From positions 24,620,437 through 24,684,436 of the forward strand of contig JALIRH010000002.1 in assembly GCA_023055505.1 (NCBI GenBank): a stretch of 64,000 bases of DNA, read 5' to 3'. The stretch is from Callipepla californica brunnescens. Taxonomy: Eukaryota; Chordata; Aves; Galliformes; Odontophoridae. Positions 25,087 through 35,800 of the stretch are shown here, one piece after another; the stretch's first letter is position 1, and every line of letters begins with the position of its first letter. The position numbers and the translations under genes were made by a program. The notes under the pieces are model-generated. The model saw only the letters and a list, made by a program, of their open reading frames with translations. It did no database searches and was not told where the DNA came from.

Positions 25087-28000
25087 CTAATAATTTAGTA
25101 TCTGCACATCAAAGAGATCACAGACTCCTTCATTATCATCCAGGTTAAAGTTGTAGTCATCTCCGGGAGTAGGAGAGAGTCGTAAGAGAGGAAAAACTGT
25201 AAGGCAGGAATAGTTTAGTTTAAGTTAAAACGCTTTTGGAATATCAGCCCTATCTCATAATCCAAAATGTTCATCATCACCAGTGCCGGGGTTGGTCTTA
25301 GTAAGAAAAATATTGTCTTCATAATCTGACAAGCATGCTGGAACACATACTATGACTACTTGCTTTCGAACTAAGGCAGTAAGTGACATGTCTACACCTT
25401 CTTTCTTAGCATCTTACATAAATCTGCTGGGGATGGAGTGAAAGCTGTGAAATACGGACCTCTCCTTCTGCAGCAAAGGAACTCCTGAACAGCTTTTAAA
25501 AATCCTGTCAAAAAGCCATCACTTATGTTTGTCTCCTTCCTGCTACAGCACTGGATGTATTAATCTTCAGATATTTATTCTGGATAAGGAAATTAATATT
25601 ATCCCTGTTTTACTGAAGAAAAATGGAGGCTGTCAGCTTCCCTGTGAGCTGCATTTCATGCACGGACTTGAAGCCCTTTTTGGGGAATGCAGGAAGAGAA
25701 GCTCAGCCTTCATGCTGAACCTCGGGAAGACTAATGCAGATGAGCTGGGCACGCTGTAGCCATTCTACATTTCCATTTTATCCACATACTCCAGCTTTCC
25801 TCTTAGATCTTGTAGTTGCATGTTTCTTTCTAGATAAGCCCCAGGTCTGTCTGCTTGAAAAGCAGATAGTAACACAGGCTGCTCACAGAACAGCACAGTT
25901 AAATGGGAAAAGGACAAAGGCAGCTGGGTTCAGTGGGACACAGCAGAGGGTCATAGAGTGTCTGGGATCACTAGCTATGGCTCAGTTCTGCATACATATG
26001 GCCAAGGAGATGCAAGACCAGAAAAGGGTTGCATTTGTTTCTCCAGTGTAAGAGCATCAGCATGCATGTAAACATGCTCTGAAATATCTGCTCAAAGCTC
26101 ATGGAAGAGGCCTGAGGCAGAGCAGAATTATAAAAAAAACAAACTTGTTCAAGGCAGCACTCGAGTCATCAACCCGTTCTTTATTTATTCTACATTTAAG
26201 TACTGTTGAGTTACTCATGCGTGTGAGTTCTTGCTGGATTAAGGCTCTCATGTTTTGACTGTTAAATAAAAGTGTTGCAGGGAACGGATAGGGGTGCCAA
26301 GACAAGAGTGACAAGGATAGAAGAGACAGTACAAGGGAAAGAAGTAGTATCATACTGACTCTTGGTACAAGGTTTAACAGACACCTACCAAGCATGCTGT
26401 TCATATAAAAAACATGCTACTACTTTTTTAATAACTGCAAGTAAGGATGCTAATTACTTACCATCAGAGGACATAAGTTCATCAATAATATCTCCACCGA
26501 TATTGCCTGCAACAACAGGAGCATGTGGTTACTGCAGTCAGCAGATTCTCTGCAACACAACACTGAACTGTAAAGCTCACAGGGACACTGCAGGAGCCGT
26601 GGAGATATTTTATATTTATATGTATACAGCGTGCTATATTCCTGTTTCTATCCCTCAATTTCTCCTGATGAATTTCTTCTACTCTCTCTCAAGCTGTACA
26701 GTCAATCTTTTATAACTCTAAAGCCCTGTGCAATGAGTAGCTTATTTGATAGCAAAGAATTCTGCTTAAAATGAGCTTGCTGCCCAGAACTGGCTTGGTG
26801 ACTGGAGCAGCAGATAAACAGAGGCCTGTCATTTCCTCTGTGGGAAAAGCCTTAATCCTTACCTTCTTGTAACTTGGTAACTTGGCAAGAAAAATGGCTT
26901 AGGAAATAATCAAAATACTGAATAGCAACTGTTTCTTCCTACCTGTGGGCTCGTCCATCTTTGCTATGTCAAATGAGTTTGGCTTGAGGATACAGTTAAC
27001 ATCCAAAGGGAGCAAAGTCTGATAGTCACTGGAGCTAGCTGTAGCTTGAGCGACATCTCCTGAAAGGCCGGGGTACAACACTGAGTCTGGAAGGCTGGAA
27101 TAAGGAGTTGCTGGAGTTGTACTGTTCTGCTGCAAACTGCTTTCTACAAAGACAGAAAAGCGCATTCCGGAGAAACATCTCAGATTAACAACCAGGATCA
27201 CGTGCAAAACCTGTTCAGTAGAAGACAATAAGCTACAAGGGGAAAATCTGCTTCACCAGGCAGAGGAAAGAAGAGGAAGGAGCTATACTGTAACCTCTTG
27301 AAAGCTGTTAGTAAGCCCCTCGGGATGTTTTTTTCACAGACATCTGCCACATTATTCAAATTGTTGATACGCATTTATCTTATCTATCACCATTTCTGTT
27401 TCCTTCCTCCCCCTAAGCCCTTCCTCACACACCTTTGGTGGAAAAATAAGTGGACCCACCTGATGGTGCGTCCACAGCTGTTGTTTCTGGCAACTGCTGT
27501 CCCTGGTTAAGATCATGTTCTGGTGGACTTTCAGTAGCTGGAGTAGGTTTAAGGGGAGTGACTGGAGCTGCAGGCTGAGATGGGGTTTGTGCGAGGTCAT
27601 CAGGTGGAGGAACTGGAAGCACCATGGGCTTGGAGGAATTTGATTCTTTGTTTATAAGCAGTACGTGGATAGGTCCTGAACTACTTTTAAGATTGATCTG
27701 GTATTTCTTCTGCCCATTCTGTCCCTGTAGGGATGGTGTATTAAGAAAGATATAATTCCCACAGAATTTGGAACTGTACCAGAAGCAGTGGTTACACAGA
27801 CTCATTTCCCACAGTAACCAGTGAAGATGTTTAAACAGAATTCTCAATGTACTTTTTACCTCCCAGAAGATAAAGTGCTCTTCTAATGAAAACACTAGGA
27901 AGAAATTGTAATGGTCAAACTTGCCAAATCATATTCAGACAGGAAACAAATATTTAAAACAAATGTAAGTGATCTAATAGGAAACAGGTTACAATCCTGT

Positions 28001-31000
28001 TATGTATTTACCTGTCAGAACAGTTACAAAAGACATGATTTTTAAGGGCTTATCTAAGTTCTGAACTGAAGCTACGTGAAATTCACAACAGGGCTACATC
28101 TTATCAGTAACAAAACGTAAAAAGTTTGTGTACTTTTAGATTTCTTCCTCTTAAATGGAGCTTCAGAACCATCTTAGCTGTGACCAGCCAGGACACAGTA
28201 ATTAAGTTCACGCTCAGCCCAGGTGGACACGGAATTAGTGAGTCAGTAGAAACAATTTCTTATCTGATTTGCTAGGCATTCTTTTGGTAGGTTCAGGCTA
28301 ATTCATCAAACAGGTTTTCAGCAAGTATGTTCTAGAAAAAAACATGAGGATGAGAGAAGTGGGAAGGGAGCCTGAGGGGAACAGAACCAAAGTAAACACA
28401 TCCCATTTGAAATTACTAATGGAAGACTAAAATCACCTGCTCTTGTCCTCAATAAAATGTCAAAAAAGCTGCATCACAACTGCTTTCACCACTCAGGAAA
28501 CCGTACCATTGCCTGAACACAGCACAGATGAACAAAGACTCAGTATGACTGGACCAGCTTCATGGTCCCAGCTTGGGATGCTCTTATGATCCAAACTGTG
28601 CTTAGCCTCATTAAAATAGCTTCTGAAACTTCTCTGAATTTCACCATTCTACAAGCATTGTGTGTGTCATGCTTCATGAAACACTCTCTCCAAACTATGT
28701 AAGGTATCAACTCTATTTAAAGCAGAGCACTGCAATTAAAAAAATAAATAAATAAAAAAGATTACAGATTGCTAGAGGTAAGTAATTTGGCCTCCTCCTC
28801 TAAGCCTGCCCAGTCCAACAAACCCTTTGGCTAAAATGAAGCCTGCAGTGTGTTTCTCTATTCAGTCTATGACTATGTGACTAAACATGAATAACATCTA
28901 AATGGCATTTTCATACAAGTTCTCATTCAGCAACGCAGTACATTTGAAATTTGACACACAAAAGTTACTGCTGCTAAGTTCTCAAGGGAATTCAAGACAA
29001 TGACGCCTAAATTGGAAAGCTGTAACTTTTCAGATTTAGGGAGAAGAGAGGACAAAGAAACCCACTATCATATCTTGTTTCCTAGGTAAGCCTAGTTACC
29101 ATTAGTTTCTCTTCTGCATACACAGACTTAGGCGCGCAGAAGGAAAAAAAAATTACACTTTTTCCCACTCAATACCTCCATTCTCAATTAAGATTTGCTT
29201 CATATTTTTTCTTCCTCTCTCATCACAGCCAGGGATAAATCCTGAAGTACAGTACACTTCTCCACTGTCCCCCTACAGCAGTCAGGTAAACAAGAAACCA
29301 GTACGTACCGTTTCGGGTATAGGTACTTCCAACTGTGTACCACAAGGTGCTTGAATTGCTAGCAGTGTGTCTCCTGGTAAGACAGCAATTTTTAAGGAAG
29401 TGTTAACTGTACATATTTTTCTTAAACCTTGTATGATATCCACTCAAATAAGAATAACTCTCTAAAGCTAGTCAAAACACTGCATAACAGGCGACTATAA
29501 CACTCAACTGTGGCTTACCATGTGCACTGAAAATGATTAGTTAAAATCAGGACACATCAGTTCACCTCCATCTATAACTTGGGATAATGCTTTCCTTTCC
29601 CTGCCACTGGAGATATATTTTACACCAAGTACAATGCAAGTGGTATATAAAGCAACTCCTTCTTGTTTTGCAACAACTAATTCTTCTCAGCAGCAGTTTG
29701 TTTTTGTAAAATTCCACAGCAGTTGTCTACTGTTACATTTTATTCATAAAGAAACCCAATCTTCCTTGTGGCAAAAAGATGGCTGTTCAGCCTCACCTGA
29801 GCTGAAAACAATATTCCCTTGAGTAATTCAGGATCCAGAAAGAGTATCAAGGGAAATAACTTCTGTCAGCAATTCTTGTCAATTTGTTCAAATTTCCTGT
29901 ACAAAAAGAATCTTTTTTGTTTAGTAGCAGTGTCCCACCTTTGAACTCCTTGAACTGCCCTCATGAAACATCACAAGGAATTCCTTCTGATTCAAGTTGC
30001 CACCAGAAGACTTTAAGAAATCTGGGCCTGGCTGGCCTTCAGGCGAGACAGACCAACAAGCCCTGTCCCTGGTTCTGTTAGGGTCAGAGGCAAGCCACTG
30101 CAAAGTATGAACAGAGGAAAAGATATCCAAAACCAGCACTCTGAAAACAGCTGAACTTCAATTCCATACAGCCTGTGACAACAACTACACAAGAACCTAT
30201 TGGTCACGAAAGGTAGAAGATGTATCTCTTTACTTCTGACCACTGTGGAATATTTAGTCGAAATAATTGCAGGGAAAAGGCAGGCTAGTTAGCATGTTAA
30301 CTTTCAAGAAGAAAATCAGGAAATCCCTAACTTTACAAAATACAGCTTAGGAGCAACTCACCATTGAAACAGTTACAGATATCTTCATGGGTGACATATG
30401 AAAATGTAATTCATGTCAAGGAACATTTTTGTTACAGTAACATGAAACTGGTATTTGATGCCTTCAAAAAGAAGTTTGTCCAAACTAAGCCTAAGCTTAC
30501 TGCTGCTACTCGAAGGAGTAATCAAGGCATGACTTACAATGTTCACAATGGCTATTTTAGAAACAACACAGTTTTGTACTGTTAAAAACAAAACAAAACA
30601 AAACAAAAAAACTACATATGTGAAGAAGATACCAGAAGAGAAGCTGAATAGCTTGAATGAGAAGAGATTCTTTTCAAATAGAAAGCATGTAAAATCTTGT
30701 TCTTAAGAACACCATTTACCTCATTAACTTGACACTGTATAATTCAACAATGTATCAGGATGTCCCAAAAATCACATAAAAAGACCGCTAGAGGGGACTT
30801 GAGAGCTCATCTGCAGACCCATTCCCCTGCCTCAAGGTAAGATCAATTATTAAGACATTCCAGACAGTTGTTTACCCCTCCTGTTCTGGAAAACCTCCAG
30901 TGATGGATATTCCATCGCTCCCCTGGGGGATTAATTCCACTGCTAACTTTCCCAGACATTTCTCTTCATGTCTTACTTAAATCTCCTTTACTACAAAATC

Positions 31001-34000
31001 TATTTTACAGGTATAGCTCCTGAGGAGCAATTGCAAGTAAGATTAAGTACTTATCATCAGTACTATCAATAAAAAGGGCATTTTCCTGTTCCAAATCTCA
31101 GATGAGTCTGTTTTGCACAATATCTTGCAAGACAGATAAACGTGATACAAGCAGTATAGCTTGTATCATAATTTTCTTCTTAGGGATATTTACACACAGG
31201 AAATTTTTTCCTGTTCCAAACCTAACAAGCTTCAGATCTTCGTCAACCCAACTCATCTGTGAGTGATAGCTTAAACTTTTCAAGAGAGGGAAGTAAAAAG
31301 TGGGGAGGATGGGGGAGGAAATTCATGTAAAACACAGCGGAGAAAGTGTAAATCCAAGTGCCTAAAGGCAATATAATCTAAAACCAAATACCAGGATGAT
31401 ACTGTGGACTTAAAAATTACTGCCATACTTACACATGCTAGATTATTTTCAGGCTACCATTTGTACAGTCACAGAGCTTAAGAAGTCATGCAAAAATCAT
31501 CTACACTCTTACTGAACCAAAACTATGAGAGACAAAGAAAAAAAATAACCTAGCCTTTCTTAACCTTTGCTTATGGATGCGATGGATTACAGCATGCTTC
31601 ACCCTTTACCTATGCTCTAATTGCCGTTTTAATTCTTGTTCCAAGATGCACACCATTTCTTGAAAAGGATATTGGTGGTTTGTAGAATCATCCATAACAT
31701 TCTTGATGCTTTGCTGAAGCCACAGTTTCTGTTGATCCAGTTCTTTTTCTTTTAGCTCCAGATCTTCAATTTCAGCTTCAAGATACCTCAGCCTGTCCAC
31801 AACTTCTTTTGTATTGCAGCCAGCACCTACTCCTCTTAAAAAAAGTATAAAAGTTCATGAAACCACAAGGAGTGAAAATCTAAAAGAATGCTTCCTAAGC
31901 ATGCTTTCAATAATTTGAAAGATCTTCTAAAATTCATTATGAAGGAAATTTCTGCTCCCAGCAGCATTTTATGGGAAAAAAAATAAACATTTTAAAAATT
32001 AGGTCAGCTTTAGAATTTCCCTCTACTTAACCTTATATTCTTTTGGAATGTGGTGTTTCTGTGTTACAGATGGTTCACAGCTCTTCTTCCTCTCCTTCCC
32101 TCTTAACCTTTTCATCTTCAGCGAGCAGAGAAAATAATTCAGAGGGGTGGGTAGGTGGAAATGCTGTTCCCCAGTACCTTTCCCAGATTCAGGGAATGTG
32201 AGTAATAGAAAGTAACACTGCAAGTTTTCTGAAAGTATCCCTTCCATAGCTTTTAAACTTGATACTAGGTATCAAAGATGCAAATTAAAGGAAAGACCAA
32301 TGAAGTTCATTTGTAACTTGGATGTCATTCCGAAATGTTGCATTGCTCATTTCTGAGAGCAACATTAACTTCACTCTATGTTAACTGGTCAGGAAAAATG
32401 GCTGAAGGCAGTTTCTGTTGCTCTCAAGCACAGGAAGAAACTCAGAACTGATGAAGCTTACTTCCACTGAATGCTGTTTTTTGACTTCTTCTCAATGAGA
32501 TCAATCCCCTCTAAAACGTTGGTGATATCATAGATCCTTCTCTTTTGCCTTACAGCAAGGGCATCAGCAGCCTGTGGAGACAAGAGCAACAGCTATCAGC
32601 AACTTGGGGAAAACAACAGAAACTCTCACCCACTCCCCTGAAAAGAACACCAAATAGTAATGGCATGACTCTGAAGGGCAATAGTTGAACTCTTCCTTCA
32701 GGAATAGGATGCTCAATGATAAATTCAGAAGCTTGGCATCTCCTTGGAGTGGCATGCAAGCGTGGTTTCCAGATGGTGAGGGAAATCACCTCAGGGAAGG
32801 CCAGCAAGCCCACCTTCACCAGGGAGGAGTGCTCATATGAACTTCCAGTGCTGCCATTGGTATTCACACCACGCACCGCCCATCCTAACAGCGCTCCTTC
32901 TACGAGGCACAAAACAGTAGGGGAGGAAGATGGCAACACTGCAACAAAAACAAGCCTCTGAGGCCAACAGCATGTTGAGTTTACTATCCCCTCTGATGAT
33001 ACTCTCTGGATTAAACTGCTGGGATATGGGAGGACGGGGGGGTAATTTCCCAAAGTGGCTGGCAGGAGAACTGCAAGACTGTAAGCCAGCACTGTCCCCT
33101 AAGCCACGCTGTCAGGTGACGAGTGACAGGACACAAGGAAACAGCCTCAGGAGCATTCAGAGCTGCCAGAACCCCAACACAGATTGTACCAATGCTGGAA
33201 GCCACCACCACTTCCCATTCTGACCCAGGCCAGTGTGTTTGCATCTGCCATCACAACACGTCACTGACACCAGAGCACACTATAACTCAGAGGAAACAAG
33301 CTGCTTGATCATTTGTAGTTCTGTCCATGATATTCTTATGTACTTGATGTGAAGCCTTCCAAGATTTGTTTGTTTGTTTACTTTTTTTCAGATCCTGATT
33401 CAACCAGGGACAGGAAAGTTGTTTAGATCCTATCAGCAGCACTTCCCTTCAAACAAACATCATGCAATAGTGGGCATTGGGAACCTTCTTTGTGGTACAG
33501 AAACAGCACAAAGTAGCAGGACGATCTCTTCTCCATCTTCCTTTTGTTTTCCTATCAGGTAAGCACTTCAGAGATAAGAAGCTAAGTTCTTACACATCGC
33601 ATAACTTTTCAGTTGGAAATTTTGCCTTTGGTGGTAATCTGTTTGTTTGTTCTGGTTGCCTAGGACAACCTAGGACTCCATGGATCTGGACTTTCCAGAG
33701 ACACAAGAAACCCATCAGAGCAGCCAAGCAGTAGCTGCAAATTCCAAGTCCCTTCCTGTCCCCACGTTCGCAATGCTTTCTGTCTCTTGCTGTGGAATAG
33801 GATAAACTTCAGTGGCAAGTGAACAAATTTTGGGGTACTCAATGCTTTGCACTGTTGATCAGAAATACCATATAGTCCCGAGTGCAGCAGAGATGGCATT
33901 TTGCTACGAACCAAGTCTACTAAAGGAATGAAGGTGAAAGCCAGAGTATAATGCCAAAGAGAAGGAACACACTGTGTTCTGGGTGTCATTTCAGGTGGCT

Positions 34001-35438
34001 TAGCCTTTATTCCCTCATTGTGATATTTCTGTATTTAACTATTCCCTGCAAATGGTGGATTTCTGAACAGAGGCTTGCTTTCTTTCCCTTCCATCTCATC
34101 ACTTGGCATTTTAAGCTAACTCCCTTAGCAGAATTTACTTACACAGGGTTATTCAGGGACAGCTATGCAATTATTCAGGAAGAACTGTAGGATTTAACCT
34201 CCAAGTCAAGAAAATCCTCACTCCCATGATTTGTCAGGCTTAGCAGAGGAGCACTCAGTGCTAAAATACTTCCTAAGCTCAACACACACAACTGCTGGGA
34301 CTTCCTACACCTGGAGCGAGGAGCAGCGACCTGCACAGGGTCAGCACCATTGTGGGTGAGCACCTGTGTCCTATGGAGCTGCTGGTACCCAGACAACACC
34401 AGGAAATGCTCTGTAACACCTTTTGTTCTCCACGGATAAATCACAGAGTACACTTCGGGTTACCAGATCCTGTTTTCTTCGTGGTGTACTTAGTATTTTG
34501 GTACAGAAATTGACTCAGATGGTCAACGTGTGTAAATATGACAGGAGACATCTGAAATGTTCCATCAACGAGCCATCTCTTGGAAAACTGTTTCACTCCA
34601 GGAGCATTCTGTCCCTGTTTCCCTGAGCACACCAGCAGGTCATGCACGCTGCTTTTCACTTTTCCCTACACACATGACTTACGTATGAGAAACACCGGAT
34701 TACAGAAACGTACATTTTGACTAATTGCTTATGAAAGTACCAACGTTTTGTTCTCTTCAGTTAACGCTTACTTAAAACAAACCGTGTCCTGTCATTCAGA
34801 AACCAGTTCCCGAGAGACGCCCTGAGCAGAAGTTTTTTGTCGTTACTGTGGTGCCTATGTACCTTCCCCCAGCTATAGGTGCTGCCATTTCCCTTTGGTG
34901 GGAGAAGAACCCCTTTGACACAGAAGTGAAGAGCAAACACGCGGCCCATCCTGCTGCACTGCCCAAGCACGTCCACCTGAGCACCCAGCACAGGTAGAAA
35001 AGCTATAGGACCCTTCGTAGCTCACCGACAAGTTTCGCTTTCCACTGTAACGCTGTTGCAGAGCTGTCTCTGGAGTCTCCAAGGACTCTAACAGAGCCAA
35101 GGAGCGCACTGAGCTTTCCCCAAAGGGCTCAAGTAACCAAGGCACCGAGCCGCTTACCCGCAGCCTGCCAAGCACCGCTCTCCCGTCACCTCCTCCTTCA
35201 CCACGGCTGCTCAGAGTCCCCCGGCACCAATGCCGTTACCGTTACCTTACGCCTCGCAGGGCCGAAAGCAAACAGCCGCGGCTCCAGCCGCCCACCGCAG
35301 CCGGCAGCGCCCCGGCCCCATTCCCCGGCGGCCCTACAGCCGTCCCCAGCGGCACCGCTATGCTCTGCGCGGCAACCGGGCCTCCCCCGCCGCCTCGGCC
35401 ATGGCGGCCCCGCCCCGCCAAGCCCTCGCACCACTTTG

Positions 35439-35482
<44 letters not shown>

Positions 35483-35551
35483 CTTGGTGGTGAGCAGCCC
35501 CAGGCTCTTCTCGTGCCGCCCGCCGCCCGCCGCCTCGGCCGCCGCGGCCAT
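25087..35551 (-). CDS. E2F5: Transcription factor E2F5, complete, 9 coding exons, 373 aa
   Basis: Pocket-protein-binding (p107/p130) E2F that works with a DP partner, mainly as a repressor in quiescent cells. Coding exons: 35551-35432, 32571-32462, 31834-31673, 30405-30362, 29373-29309, 27724-27460, 27143-26943, 26506-26462, 25196-25087 (1122 bp, in frame). Domains: winged-helix DNA-binding domain about 12-78 with [12 protein letters not shown] at 51-62; leucine-zipper dimerisation helix about 86-118; marked box about 132-205; Ser/Pro-rich linker; C-terminal pocket-binding motif [17 protein letters not shown]. The N-terminus lacks the long Pro/Gln tract of human E2F5. Intron 3 is an AT-AC minor-class intron; the others are GT-AG. 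Exon 7 (67 codons) has no counterpart in the human 346-aa form as I recall it. The start is the first ATG in frame; a near-cognate TTG lies 11 codons upstream. Confidence 0.94.
26943..27143 (-). CDS. E2F5: E2F5 exon 7, frame-neutral cassette exon
   Basis: A 201-bp exon with phase 1 at both ends (acceptor TTTGTAG, donor GTAGGA), encoding residues about 256-322, rich in Ser/Thr/Pro. Skipping it would join exon 6 to exon 8 without changing frame. The end of the peptide ([11 protein letters not shown]) loosely resembles the E2F4 segment before its pocket-binding region. It is included in the model because both splice sites and the frame are intact; transcript support is not available to me. Confidence 0.7.
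27725..29308. other. E2F5: E2F5 intron 5
   Basis: About 1.6 kb, AT-rich, with a short (AAAT)n-like run near 28740. I recognise no repeat family or additional exon. Confidence 0.55.
30406..31672 (-). other. E2F5: U12-type AT-AC intron (E2F5 intron 3)
   Basis: Read on the E2F5 strand, exon 3 ends ACAAACCACCA and the intron starts with the U12 5' consensus ATATCCTTT (31672-31664). The 3' end has the branch-point consensus TTCCTTGAC (30423-30415), then the terminal AC at 30407-30406. The likely branch adenosine (30416) is 10 nt from the intron end, the usual U12 distance. No AG lies between the branch motif and the exon, and no GT donor gives the conserved protein. Splicing ATAT...AC joins CA|A TTT TCA to give [15 protein letters not shown], colinear with human E2F5. 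Minor-class introns at this kind of position are known in the E2F family. Confidence 0.93.
30780..30965 (-). mobile_element. Old CR1/L3-like LINE fragment
   Basis: GAGAGCTCATCTGCAGACCC, CAGACAGTTGTTTACCCCTC and CCTCCAGTGATGGATATTCC follow the layout of an ancient amniote L3/CR1-type 3' region in reverse complement. It lies within the AT-AC intron of E2F5. It is strongly diverged, with no recent tail. Confidence 0.6.
32572..35431. other. E2F5: E2F5 intron 1
   Basis: About 2.9 kb. Several open frames (for example 32550-33092 minus, 33660-33989 minus) resemble no known protein and lack splice or start context. I see no recognisable repeat. Confidence 0.55.
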
Positions 35552-35800
35552 GCGGGACCGCGCCACGTGTCGGGACCGCCGCAACGGCCCGAGCTCGGAA
35601 CGGAGCCGGCCCGAGGGCTGCGGCGGGAGGGGCGGGGCCGCAGGAAGTGACGCCGCCGCCGCCGTTGCCTGGACGCCGGCACGGGGCGGCGGGCGGGGAT
35701 CGCCTCAGGCTGCAGCCGGACGCGCTGGGGCTCCCGTGGGCAGCGCGGGCGCTGCTGCCGTCACCAGCGCAGAAATGCAGCGCTCACGGCCGCGTTTGGT
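35230..35800. promoter_or_regulatory. E2F5: CpG island and E2F5 promoter
   Basis: CpG-dense region around E2F5 exon 1. Upstream of the start codon are a palindromic E-box CACGTG (35564-35569, 12 bp before the ATG), a GC box GGGGCGGGGC (35629-35638), a GGCGGGAG E2F-like core (about 35622-35629) and an ETS/CRE-like GGAAGTGACG (35643-35652). There is no TATA box. Factor binding is inferred from motifs alone. Confidence 0.75.

Noticed and set aside
32550..33092. 180-codon minus-strand open frame in E2F5 intron 1
   Set aside because: It overlaps true exon 2 in another frame, has no recognisable domain, and lacks splice context.
35242..35682. Overlapping open frames on both strands at the E2F5 CpG island
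   Set aside because: Shadows of the GC-rich exon 1 and promoter. Arg/Pro/Ala-rich low-complexity translations with no splice or family support.
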